From NCBI RefSeq assembly GCF_004362015.1, contig NZ_SNWW01000002.1:496001-560000 (forward strand): DNA of 64,000 nucleotides. Reading direction: 5' to 3'. Shown in pieces: positions 8,172-15,810 of the stretch. This stretch comes from Flavobacterium chryseum (GTDB lineage Bacteria; Bacteroidota; Bacteroidia; Flavobacteriales; Flavobacteriaceae). Made by a program: the position numbers and the translations under genes. The notes below the pieces were generated by a model that had not been told where the DNA came from, did no database searches, and saw only the letters and a program-made list of their open reading frames with translations. Numbering within the stretch: position 1 is the first letter of the stretch; each line of letters begins with the position of its first letter.

Positions 8172-8627
8172 ATGTTAAAAACAGTCAATATACTTAATAA
8201 GAGAGCTCGATTTGATTATGAGATAATCGATACCTATACTGCCGGAATTGTTTTGTCCGGAACCGAAATTAAATCTATACGATTAGGGAAAGCTAATATC
8301 ACTGAGAGTTTTTGTGAATTTAGTAACCTTGAACTTTTTGCTATAAATACCTATATCGAAGAATATACGTTTGGAAATCAGTTCAATCATAAATCCAGAA
8401 GCGAAAGAAAGTTGCTATTAAATAAAAAAGAATTAAAAAGCCTTCATAAAAGTATTCAGGCTAAAGGTTTAACTATTGTTCCGCTAAAATTATTTACAAA
8501 TGAAAAAGGCCTTGCAAAATTGCAAATTGGTCTTTGTAAAGGAAAGAAAAACTACGACAAACGTGAATCTCTTAAAGAGCAGGATACAAAACGCGATTTA
8601 GACCGAATAAAAAAGGCTTACAACTAA
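8172..8627 (+). CDS. smpB: SsrA (tmRNA)-binding protein SmpB
   Basis: Binds tmRNA and brings it to stalled ribosomes for trans-translation. The 151-residue protein has the full set of signatures: [31 protein letters not shown], then NITESFCEF, the [16 protein letters not shown] segment and the basic C-terminal tail [20 protein letters not shown] start at ATG 8172 ([14 protein letters not shown]), the normal family start; a TTG 18 bp upstream is not needed. The ssrA gene itself is not in the window. Confidence 0.96.
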   Translation: MLKTVNILNKRARFDYEIIDTYTAGIVLSGTEIKSIRLGKANITESFCEFSNLELFAINTYIEEYTFGNQFNHKSRSERKLLLNKKELKSLHKSIQAKGLTIVPLKLFTNEKGLAKLQIGLCKGKKNYDKRESLKEQDTKRDLDRIKKAYN

Positions 8628-8695
8628 TTTATTCGAAATTCTTATTTTTTTAAAATTTTATACCTATTTTTACTACAGTAATCTAATTTTACGGT

Positions 8696-9334
8696 ATGAA
8701 AAAGTATTTAATTTTGCTGGTGATTCTTGTGTTTTGGAGTTGTGGAAGTAATACTTCTATTGTGAGTAGTTGGAGAGATCCCAAAATTACGGTAGCTCAA
8801 GAAGAATTTAAAAAAGTTTTGGTTGTTGCCTTGGTAAAAGATGAGGCATCGAGAAGAATAACCGAAAATAGAATTGCAGCCAGCAATACTATTTTTAGAA
8901 CATCTTACCAATATCTAAACGAAACTACTTCGAACTTAACGAAGGAACAAAAATTAAAAATTCTACAAGATGAGAATTTTGATGGAGTTATTACAATGAG
9001 ATTGGTAAGCACTGAAAAAGAGACTAATTATGTTCCCGGAACTTATACCGGAATGTATTACGGCGGATTTGACGGAATGTACACCGGAATGTATGGTTAC
9101 GGATTTGGGAACTGGTACGGAATGTATTCGCCAACTTTCTACGATCCAGGATATTATCAGGAAACTACCTCTTATATGGTTGAAACTAATATCTTTTCAC
9201 TAAAAGATAATAAGCTAATCTGGACAGGAACTACGAAATCAGATTACGTTACAGATGTTGGCCAAACTGTAGATGCTATTATGCAGGCAGTTGTGGCAGA
9301 AATGAGAAAAGACGGTTCTTTGCCTAAAAAATAA
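8696..9334 (+). CDS. Putative lipoprotein with Gly/Tyr/Met-rich segment
   Basis: A 212-residue envelope lipoprotein: signal sequence MKKYLILLVILVFWSC with the lipobox Cys at residue 16. The first half (VSSWRDPKITVAQEEFKKVLVVALVKDEASRR) looks like a small alpha/beta domain also seen in DUF4136-like lipoproteins, but I am not certain of that family. Residues about 100-140 repeat short GMY/GGF units (TGMYYGGF, TGMYGYGF, NWYGMYSP). The last part returns to a strand-rich fold ending DAIMQAVVAEMRKDGSLPKK. Function unknown. Confidence 0.78.
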   Translation: MKKYLILLVILVFWSCGSNTSIVSSWRDPKITVAQEEFKKVLVVALVKDEASRRITENRIAASNTIFRTSYQYLNETTSNLTKEQKLKILQDENFDGVITMRLVSTEKETNYVPGTYTGMYYGGFDGMYTGMYGYGFGNWYGMYSPTFYDPGYYQETTSYMVETNIFSLKDNKLIWTGTTKSDYVTDVGQTVDAIMQAVVAEMRKDGSLPKK

Positions 9335-9340
9335 ATTTAC

Positions 9341-9372
9341 AAAAGCAATATTTTTAAATGTTGCTTTTTTTA
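9341..9372 (+). terminator. Terminator after the lipoprotein gene
   Basis: AAAAGCAA/TTGCTTTT pair as an 8-bp stem around a 12-base AT-rich loop, followed by T residues. Confidence 0.65.
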
Positions 9373-9416
9373 TAAAAATTAAAATGACTGCAATTGTCAA
9401 GACTTGAATTTTCATC

Positions 9417-10466
9417 ATGAAATCACTTTTAAAAAATGCACGGGAACAAAAAGGTTTAAAGACACGCGAAGTTGCACAAATACTGGGCATTGATCAAGCA
9501 TTAATAAGTAAGTTTGAATCAGGAACAAGAAAACCAACCCGAGAACAAATCACAAAGCTGTCTCAACTTTTAGAAATAGATTACGAAACTTTGATGATTG
9601 CCTGGCTTAAAGAAAAAATTCTTTATGAAATTGGCGATGATGAGTTTGCCTTGAAAGCATTAAAAGTAGCAGAAGATGAAATCAAATATAGTAAAGCTAA
9701 ATCAAATTTAAAATTATCAGCATCTTTAGAAAAAATTCTAAAAGAAATTGATTCTCTAAAAGATAAATTAGATTCTTATAAGCAATTTGACAGTTACAAA
9801 ATTAAACAGGCACTCGAACTTGAATATACTTTTGAAAGCAATAGAATTGAAGGAAATACAATGACACTTCGCGAAACCGACATGGTCATTAATGAAGGTT
9901 TGACTATTTCCGGAAAAAGCATGAGAGAACATCTGGAAGCGATAAACCATCAGGAAGCTATTGGCTTTATTAAAGATTTGATCAGTAAAAACAATTCTTT
10001 TAATGAACGGGATCTTTTATCTATTCATAATTTAATTTTGAGAGGAATTATTCCCGAAAATGCTGGTCGTTATCGAAAAGTTCAGGTTATGATTCAAGGA
10101 AGCAGTCATATGCCGCCACAACCTTTGATGGTAACTCAAGAAATGGAAGAATATTTTATCTGGTACGAAATCAATAAAAATAAATTACATCCTGTAATTT
10201 TAGCCGCAGAAATGCACGAAAGATTATTGACAATTTATCCTTTTATTGATGGAAACGGAAGAACTTCACGATTGGTCATGAATTTAATTCTAATGCAAAA
10301 AGGATATATTATTGCAAATATAAAAGTCGATTATGAGAGTCGAATGCAATATTATCAAGCATTAGAAACTGCTCAAACTAAAAAAGATAAAGAAGCTTTT
10401 TTGCTTTTTATTGCTCAGGCTGAGAAAGAAAGTTTGGAAAAATACATTGGTATTCTTACGCAATAA
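9417..10466 (+). CDS. Fic-domain protein with N-terminal XRE helix-turn-helix
   Basis: A 349-residue protein. Residues 1-60 form an XRE-type DNA-binding domain (LLKNAREQKGLKTREVAQILGID... SKFESGTRKPTREQ). An inhibitory-helix motif (S/T)xxxE(G/N) is read as SNRIEGN at 141-147. The Fic core follows, with AGRYRKVQVMIQGS (flap region) and the active-site loop YPFIDGNGRTSR at 274-285. The standard loop begins HPF; here Tyr274 takes the place of the catalytic His needed for AMP transfer. It may be inactive as an AMP transferase or use another chemistry; autoregulation by the XRE domain is possible. Single gene ended by a shared terminator. Confidence 0.88.
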   Translation: MKSLLKNAREQKGLKTREVAQILGIDQALISKFESGTRKPTREQITKLSQLLEIDYETLMIAWLKEKILYEIGDDEFALKALKVAEDEIKYSKAKSNLKLSASLEKILKEIDSLKDKLDSYKQFDSYKIKQALELEYTFESNRIEGNTMTLRETDMVINEGLTISGKSMREHLEAINHQEAIGFIKDLISKNNSFNERDLLSIHNLILRGIIPENAGRYRKVQVMIQGSSHMPPQPLMVTQEMEEYFIWYEINKNKLHPVILAAEMHERLLTIYPFIDGNGRTSRLVMNLILMQKGYIIANIKVDYESRMQYYQALETAQTKKDKEAFLLFIAQAEKESLEKYIGILTQ

Positions 10467-10467
10467 A

Positions 10468-10489
10468 AAAGCCCAATTAAATGGGCTTT
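10468..10489. terminator. Shared terminator between the Fic gene and pcm
   Basis: AAAGCCCA/TGGGCTTT, an 8-bp stem with a 6-base loop and A/T runs on both sides, placed between two convergent stops. Confidence 0.8.
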
Positions 10490-10493
10490 CAAT

Positions 10494-11135
10494 TTAATTT
10501 TTATGTTCTAATAAAGGAACAAATCGAAACTCTCCAAACTCATGTTTTTCGAATTGCGTTTCGTTTTTACGAATTAATAAAGTCATAATCTGAACCTCTT
10601 CTCCTAGCGGAATAACGAGCCTTCCTCCTATTTTTAACTGTGCCATTAAGGGCTGCGGAATAAACGGCGCGCCCGCAGTAACAATTATACTGTCAAACGG
10701 TGCATAACTTGGTAACCCTTTATAACCATCTCCAAAAGACAAATGTTTTGGTCGGATATTCAGTTTAGGAAACAAATTTGACGTTTGTTTAAACAATTCG
10801 TTTTGTCTTTCAATACTATAAACTTTAGCGCCCAGCATACACAAAACGGCAGTTTGATAACCTGAACCGGTACCAATTTCAAGAACTTTATGTTCTTTTT
10901 TAACTTCTAATAACTGCGATTGAAAAGCAACGGTGTAAGGCTGAGAAATAGTTTGCCCCGCACCAATCGGAAACGCCTTGTCCTGATAAGCATAATCTTC
11001 AAAACTTGAATTTAAAAAAAGATGTCTTGGAATTTTTTTAATTGCCTCCAAAACTGCCTTATCAGTAATTCCTTTTTGTTCTAAAGTGCTTACTAATTGA
11101 TTACGAAGTCCTTGATGTTTGGCAGTATCTTTCAA
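10494..11135 (-). CDS. pcm: Protein-L-isoaspartate O-methyltransferase
   Basis: Methylates L-isoaspartyl residues in aged proteins with S-adenosylmethionine so that they can revert to aspartate. The 213-residue protein shows the family signatures IPRHLFL, the substrate loop GAGQTISQPYTVAFQ, motif I VLEIGTGSGYQTAVL near residue 85, YSIERQ, GDGYKGLPSYAPFDSIIVTAGAP and the C-terminal RFVPLL. Length is normal. It is transcribed toward the Fic gene and divergently from the oxidoreductase gene. Confidence 0.95.
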   Translation of the reverse strand: MKDTAKHQGLRNQLVSTLEQKGITDKAVLEAIKKIPRHLFLNSSFEDYAYQDKAFPIGAGQTISQPYTVAFQSQLLEVKKEHKVLEIGTGSGYQTAVLCMLGAKVYSIERQNELFKQTSNLFPKLNIRPKHLSFGDGYKGLPSYAPFDSIIVTAGAPFIPQPLMAQLKIGGRLVIPLGEEVQIMTLLIRKNETQFEKHEFGEFRFVPLLEHKN

Positions 11136-11156
11136 AATGAGCTAGTTTTATTTGGG

Positions 11157-11164
11157 CAAAAATA
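11157..11164 (-). promoter_or_regulatory. pcm: -7 box of a candidate pcm promoter
   Basis: On the minus strand TATTTTTG fits TAnnTTTG; a TTA triplet stands in for TTG 19 bp upstream. It is about 22 bp before the pcm start. Confidence 0.35.
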
Positions 11165-11254
11165 AGAAACAAAAAAAGAAATCTAATATTGATTTTTAAT
11201 TATTAAATCGCTAAATCTTTATTGCATTCACTTTTACTTTCAACAAATAAATTA

Positions 11255-11262
11255 TATTTTTG
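11255..11262 (+). promoter_or_regulatory. -7 box of a candidate promoter for the Gfo/Idh/MocA gene
   Basis: TATTTTTG fits TAnnTTTG and ends 16 bp before the ATG at 11279. The -33 position reads TTT rather than TTG. Confidence 0.35.
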
Positions 11263-11278
11263 TTTAAAATACATTCTC

Positions 11279-12244
11279 ATGTTAAAAGTAGGAGTTTTAG
11301 GTGCTGGTCATCTTGGTAAAATACATTTACGCTTATTACAACAATCTGACAAATACGAATTAGTTGGATTTTACGACGAAAATCAGGAAAATGCCGAAAG
11401 AATTTCAAAAGAATTTGGCTATAAAAACTTCAGCACTATTGCAAAATTAATTCACGCTGTGGATGTAATCGATATTGTAACGCCAACACTTTCACACTAT
11501 AAATGTGCTAAAGTAGCAATCAAATCTGGCAAACATATCTTTATAGAAAAACCAATTGCTAATACTGTTCAGGAAGCTGAAGAAATTATCGCATTAGCCA
11601 AAGAATACAACGTAAAAGGTCAGGTTGGTCATGTAGAGCGTTTTAATCCCGCTTTTATTGCTACAAAAAACATGATCGAAAATCCGATGTTTATAGAAAC
11701 ACATCGTTTGGCAGAGTTTAATCCGCGTGGTACTGATGTTCCTGTGGTTCTGGATTTAATGATTCATGATATTGATGCCATTTTGAGTGTTGTAAATTCG
11801 AAAGTAAAAAACATTAATGCAAGTGGTGTATCTGTTATTAGTGATACTCCGGATATTGCCAATGCAAGAATCGAATTCGAAAATGGTTGTGTTGCTAATT
11901 TAACAGCAAGCAGAATTTCGATGAAAAATATGCGCAAAACACGTTTCTTCCAAAAAGATGCTTACATATCAGTTGACTTTCTGGAGAAAAGATGTGAAGT
12001 TGTCCGTATGAAAGATGCACCGGAAGTTCCGGGAGATTTTGATATGATTCTGCAAAATGCCGAAGGTGTAAAAAAACAAATCTATTTTACAAATCCCGAC
12101 GTAGAACAAAATAATGCAATTCTTGACGAATTAGAATCATTTGCACACGCCATAAATACAGATACAACACCAGTTGTAACGCTTGAACAAGCTACAGATG
12201 CTTTAAGAGTAGCGTATCAAATTATTGATTGCTTCGATAAATAA
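11279..12244 (+). CDS. Gfo/Idh/MocA-family NAD(P)-dependent oxidoreductase
   Basis: A 321-residue cytoplasmic dehydrogenase of the glucose-fructose oxidoreductase/inositol dehydrogenase family. The Rossmann loop GVLGAGHLGKIH is at residues 5-16 and the family EKP motif (HIFIEKPIANT) near residue 92, followed by GQVGHVERFNPAF. The ATG at 11279 (MLKVGVLGAG) is the natural start; the frame runs open 57 bp further to a TTG, which would put residues before the Rossmann fold. The substrate cannot be told. The next gene follows after a hairpin. Confidence 0.88.
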   Translation: MLKVGVLGAGHLGKIHLRLLQQSDKYELVGFYDENQENAERISKEFGYKNFSTIAKLIHAVDVIDIVTPTLSHYKCAKVAIKSGKHIFIEKPIANTVQEAEEIIALAKEYNVKGQVGHVERFNPAFIATKNMIENPMFIETHRLAEFNPRGTDVPVVLDLMIHDIDAILSVVNSKVKNINASGVSVISDTPDIANARIEFENGCVANLTASRISMKNMRKTRFFQKDAYISVDFLEKRCEVVRMKDAPEVPGDFDMILQNAEGVKKQIYFTNPDVEQNNAILDELESFAHAINTDTTPVVTLEQATDALRVAYQIIDCFDK

Positions 12245-12267
12245 TACAAAAATATAACTCATTATTT

Positions 12268-12308
12268 TTAAGGTTTAAAGTTGGCAAAAAAGCTACTTTA
12301 AACCTTAA
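12268..12308 (+). terminator. Long hairpin after the Gfo/Idh/MocA gene
   Basis: AAGGTTTAAAGT/ACTTTAAACCTT is a perfect 12-bp stem (14 with TA closure) and a 13-base loop. The T run after it is weak, so partial read-through into the dehydrogenase gene is likely. Confidence 0.55.
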
Positions 12309-12335
12309 CTTTTAAAATTAAAATACCAAAATTAA

Positions 12336-13229
12336 ATGAAAACGATAGCTGTAATTGGTGCAGGAACAATGGGTAACGGAATTGCTCATACTTTTGCACA
12401 AAGTGGTTTTACTGTAAAACTGATTGATGTTTCTGAGAAATCATTAGATAAAGGAATGGCAACTATTGTCGCTAACTTAGACAGAATGCTGTCTAAAGGA
12501 ACTATTACTCAGGAAGATGTTGCCAAAACTATTACCAATATTATTACGTATACTGATATAAAAGATGGTGTTGTTGGTGTTGATTTAGTAGTTGAAGCTG
12601 CCACAGAAAATGTCGAGCTAAAACTGAATATTTTTAAACAATTAAATGAAGCTTGTTCTCATAATACGATTTTAGCAACCAATACTTCTTCAATATCTAT
12701 TACACAAATTGGAGCCGTTGTATCACATCCTGAACGTGTTATCGGAATGCATTTTATGAATCCGGTGCCTATTATGAAATTAGTCGAAATCATTCGCGGA
12801 TACAATACGAGCGATGAAGTTACTAAAATCATCATGGATCTATCTGAGAAATTAGGAAAAACTCCTGTTGAAGTCAATGATTATCCGGGTTTCGTGGCAA
12901 ACAGAATTTTGATGCCCATGCTAAACGAAGCTATCGAAACGTTATATAATAAAGTTGCAGGTGTTTATGAAATTGATACGGTAATGAAGTTAGGAATGGG
13001 ACATCCGATGGGACCGCTTCAACTAGCTGATTTTATTGGACTTGATGTTTGTCTTGCAATTTTGAATGTAATGTACGAAGGTTTCAAAAATCCAAAATAT
13101 GCTCCTTGCCCGTTATTAGTAAATATGGTTAGAGCCGGTAAATTAGGAGTGAAATCCGGAGAAGGTTTTTATGATTATAGCGAAAGCAAAAAGGCAGAGA
13201 AAATCTCTAAGCAGTTTATTCTTTCATAA
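12336..13229 (+). CDS. 3-hydroxybutyryl-CoA dehydrogenase
   Basis: Oxidises or reduces 3-hydroxyacyl-CoA with NAD(P)(H). The 297-residue protein has the Rossmann loop IGAGTMGNGIAHTFAQ (residues 7-22), the catalytic His139 in GMHFMNPVPIMKLVE with partner Glu151, and the C-terminal dimerisation domain DYPGFVANRILMPMLNEA...GMGHPMGPLQLADFIGLD ending in KSGEGFYDY. Length is that of stand-alone Hbd/PaaH enzymes. It precedes yggS by 12 bp and is probably co-transcribed with it. Confidence 0.94.
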   Translation: MKTIAVIGAGTMGNGIAHTFAQSGFTVKLIDVSEKSLDKGMATIVANLDRMLSKGTITQEDVAKTITNIITYTDIKDGVVGVDLVVEAATENVELKLNIFKQLNEACSHNTILATNTSSISITQIGAVVSHPERVIGMHFMNPVPIMKLVEIIRGYNTSDEVTKIIMDLSEKLGKTPVEVNDYPGFVANRILMPMLNEAIETLYNKVAGVYEIDTVMKLGMGHPMGPLQLADFIGLDVCLAILNVMYEGFKNPKYAPCPLLVNMVRAGKLGVKSGEGFYDYSESKKAEKISKQFILS

Positions 13230-13241
13230 AAAAGAAATACC

Positions 13242-13898
13242 ATGTCGATTCAATCGAATTTAAATACTATTAAAGCAACTTTACCTGAAAACGTAACATT
13301 AGTTGCAGTTTCTAAAACCAAACCTGTTTCAGACTTAATGCAAGCCTACGAAGCCGGCCAGCGTGTTTTTGGGGAAAACAAAATTCAGGAAATGGCTGAT
13401 AAGTGGGAAGAAATGCCAAAGGACATTCAATGGCATATGATTGGTCACGTTCAGTCGAATAAAGTCAAATTTATGGCACCATTTGTGAGTTTGATTCATG
13501 GAGTTGATAGTTTGAAATTATTGCAGGAAATTAACAAGCAAGCTTTAAAAAATAACAGAATTATAGATTGCCTGCTTCAAATTTATATTGCTGAGGAAGA
13601 AACTAAATTTGGTTTGGATGAAAATGAATTAAATGAATTATTATCTTCATCAGAACTGAAAGAATTCAAAAACATTCGTATCTTAGGTTTAATGGGAATG
13701 GCAACTTTTACAGAAAACCAAAACCAGATCCAAAAAGAATTTGCACATTTAAAGTCTATTTTCGATTCGATAAAAAAGAAAAACAAATTAGAATCTTTCT
13801 CTACGATATCGATGGGAATGTCAGGAGATTACCAACTTGCGATAGAATGTGGCAGCACAATGGTTCGCATTGGAAGCAGCATTTTTGGAGGTCGATAA
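13242..13898 (+). CDS. YggS-family pyridoxal phosphate homeostasis protein
   Basis: A PLP-binding TIM-barrel protein that buffers PLP and keeps amino-acid pools in balance. The 218 residues show the PLP lysine in VAVSKTKPVSD (Lys25), FGENKIQEM, WHMIGHVQSNKVKFM, FGLDENEL and the end GMSGDYQLAIECGSTMVRIGSSIFG, all typical. It follows the dehydrogenase gene by 12 bp. Confidence 0.95.
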   Translation: MSIQSNLNTIKATLPENVTLVAVSKTKPVSDLMQAYEAGQRVFGENKIQEMADKWEEMPKDIQWHMIGHVQSNKVKFMAPFVSLIHGVDSLKLLQEINKQALKNNRIIDCLLQIYIAEEETKFGLDENELNELLSSSELKEFKNIRILGLMGMATFTENQNQIQKEFAHLKSIFDSIKKKNKLESFSTISMGMSGDYQLAIECGSTMVRIGSSIFGGR

Positions 13899-13967
13899 TT
13901 CAAAAATCAATATCAATTGCAAAAATCAATATCAATTATAATTGCAATTTTAAAATCAATAATTTAA
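13899..13967. repeat. Left AT-rich repeat block of the S23-type cassette
   Basis: It contains CAAAAATCAATATCAATT twice in a row (13901-13918 and 13920-13937) and a third degenerate copy up to the start codon. TTCAAAAATCAATA at 13899-13912 is an exact inverted copy of 14390-14403 on the other side of the gene. It starts immediately after the yggS stop. Confidence 0.7.
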
Positions 13968-14315
13968 ATGGAGAAAATATTCAATTTTGAAGATCGATTA
14001 GTTCGCTTCGCTGGAGAATGTATTTTCTTTACAAGACAATTAGAGCGATTATTTGAAAATGAATATTATAAAAATCAATTAATCAGATCATCAGGAAGCG
14101 CTTCCTTAAATTTTGGAGAAGCCCAAGGTACAATCACTGATAAAGATTTTATCTTTAAAGTCTCATTAGTTGTCAAAGAGTTAAAAGAATCTAGAAACTC
14201 TTTAAAAATTTTAGATTATATAAAAGAAGGTGATGGCGATAAAAGAAATAAGCTGCTAATAGAAGTAGAACAACTTATTGCAATTTCATCAAAAATGATA
14301 ATAAATAAAAAATAA
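13968..14315 (+). CDS. Four-helix-bundle protein, S23/intervening-sequence type
   Basis: A 115-residue all-helical protein of the TIGR02436 type (first known from intervening sequences within 23S rRNA genes; related to Avd of diversity-generating retroelements). Diagnostic segments are YYKNQLIRSSGSASLNFGEAQ (the usual QixRAxxSIxxNIAEG region) and DFIFKVSLVVKELKESRNSL. No enzyme activity is expected. It interrupts an otherwise housekeeping gene run, has repeat blocks of opposite orientation on both sides, and has no promoter I can see, so it may travel as a small cassette. Confidence 0.85.
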   Translation: MEKIFNFEDRLVRFAGECIFFTRQLERLFENEYYKNQLIRSSGSASLNFGEAQGTITDKDFIFKVSLVVKELKESRNSLKILDYIKEGDGDKRNKLLIEVEQLIAISSKMIINKK

Positions 14316-14340
14316 TTCAATTACGATGGCGATGTCAATT

Positions 14341-14408
14341 AAAATAACAATTTTCAGAAATTGAAATTGATTTTTGAAATTGACATTGCTATTGATTTTT
14401 GAAATTGA
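14341..14408. repeat. Right AT-rich repeat block of the S23-type cassette
   Basis: It contains ATTGATTTTTGAAATTGA twice (14366-14383 and 14391-14408). TATTGATTTTTGAA at 14390-14403 is the exact reverse complement of 13899-13912. It ends 8 bp before the exonuclease start codon. Confidence 0.7.
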
Positions 14409-14416
14409 GATTGAAA

Positions 14417-15778
14417 ATGTACGCAATACTAGACATAGAAACAACTGGAGGCCAGTTTAATGAAGAAGGAATTACCGAAATCGCCATTTATAAATTTGAC
14501 GGTCACGAAGTAGTTGACCAATTCATTAGCCTCGTTAATCCTGAAATTCCGATTCAGCCCTTTGTGGTAAAATTAACAGGGATTAATAATGCTATGCTGC
14601 ATTCTGCACCTAAATTTTTTGAAGTTGCCAAACGCATTATAGAAATTACTTCAGATTGTATTATTGTAGCACATAATGCTTCTTTCGATTACAGAATTTT
14701 ACGTACAGAATTCAGACGTTTGGGTTATGATTTTGAAGCCAGAACACTTTGTACCGTAGAACTTGCCAAAAAACTTATTCCAGAACAGCCATCCTACAGT
14801 TTAGGAAAATTAGTTCGTGCACTCGGAATCCCAATGGCTGACAGACATCGTGCCAGTGGAGATGCTATGGCAACGACAAAGTTGTTCAAAATGCTTCTCG
14901 AAAAAGACTTAGAAAAAACAATCGTGAAAGATTTTATAAAGCTTGAAGTCGAAAAAGGAATTGCTCCAAAATTACTCGATTTAGTAGCACAAATGCCATC
15001 TAAAACCGGTATATATTACATTCATAACGAAAGTGGGAATTTAATTTACATCGGCAAAAGCCAAAATATAAAGAAAAGAGTCAATCAGCATTTTACCGGA
15101 ATTACAACTAAAAGTAAAAAAATTCAGGCCGAAGTTTTTACCATAACTTATGATGAAACAGGTAGTGAATTAATAGCGTTACTAAAAGAAAGCGAAGAAA
15201 TAAAAATCAACAGACCGAAATACAATCGTTCACAACGAAAAACTAATTTTCCGTTTGCCGTATATGGTGAAAAGGATGCTAATGGATATTTAAACTTAAA
15301 GCTTGAAAAAGCAGACGGGCGTAAAAAAGAAATTCTTTCATACTCTAGTTTACAAGAAGGTAAAAATGCGCTTTTTAAATTTACTTCAAAATACCATTTG
15401 TGTCAAAAATTAACCGGACTTTATCAATCTAAAAAAGAGTGCTTTCAATATAAAATTAAAGAGTGCGATGGTGCTTGTATTGGCGAAATAACTAAAGAAG
15501 TATATAACGCCAGAGTACAGGAATTTGTGGCTGACAATAGTTTCGATAACAAAAGTATGATTTTGATGGACAGGGGAAGAAATGTCAATGAAAGAAGTGC
15601 AATCCTGATCGAAAATGGCGTTTATAAAGGCTATGCTTATTATGATTTGAATTACCAGATTACAAATATTGATATTCTGAAAAATATTTTAATTCCAATG
15701 CAGAACAACCGCGATGTAAAGAATATTATTCAAAATCACATTCGAAAAAGCAAATCGCTTAAAATTCTTCATTTTTAA
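14417..15778 (+). CDS. DEDDh exonuclease fused to a GIY-YIG (UvrC/Cho-like) nuclease
   Basis: A 453-residue protein with two nuclease parts. Residues 1-165 form a DnaQ-type 3'-5' exonuclease: YAILDIETTGG (first Asp and Glu), HNASFDYRILRTEF, and HRASGDAMAT with the His/Asp of motif III. From about residue 198 comes a GIY-YIG domain, KTGIYYIHNESGNLIYIGKSQNIKKRVNQHF, then a UvrC-like Cys-containing part (CQKLTGLYQSKKECFQYKIKECDGACIGE). This layout is known in several bacterial phyla and suggests DNA repair. The ATG at 14417 puts the exonuclease motif at the N-terminus; six upstream residues from a TTG would come from the repeat block. Confidence 0.9.
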   Translation: MYAILDIETTGGQFNEEGITEIAIYKFDGHEVVDQFISLVNPEIPIQPFVVKLTGINNAMLHSAPKFFEVAKRIIEITSDCIIVAHNASFDYRILRTEFRRLGYDFEARTLCTVELAKKLIPEQPSYSLGKLVRALGIPMADRHRASGDAMATTKLFKMLLEKDLEKTIVKDFIKLEVEKGIAPKLLDLVAQMPSKTGIYYIHNESGNLIYIGKSQNIKKRVNQHFTGITTKSKKIQAEVFTITYDETGSELIALLKESEEIKINRPKYNRSQRKTNFPFAVYGEKDANGYLNLKLEKADGRKKEILSYSSLQEGKNALFKFTSKYHLCQKLTGLYQSKKECFQYKIKECDGACIGEITKEVYNARVQEFVADNSFDNKSMILMDRGRNVNERSAILIENGVYKGYAYYDLNYQITNIDILKNILIPMQNNRDVKNIIQNHIRKSKSLKILHF

Positions 15779-15810
15779 ACACCAACTAAACTTTCATTAT
15801 CTTTATTGCT

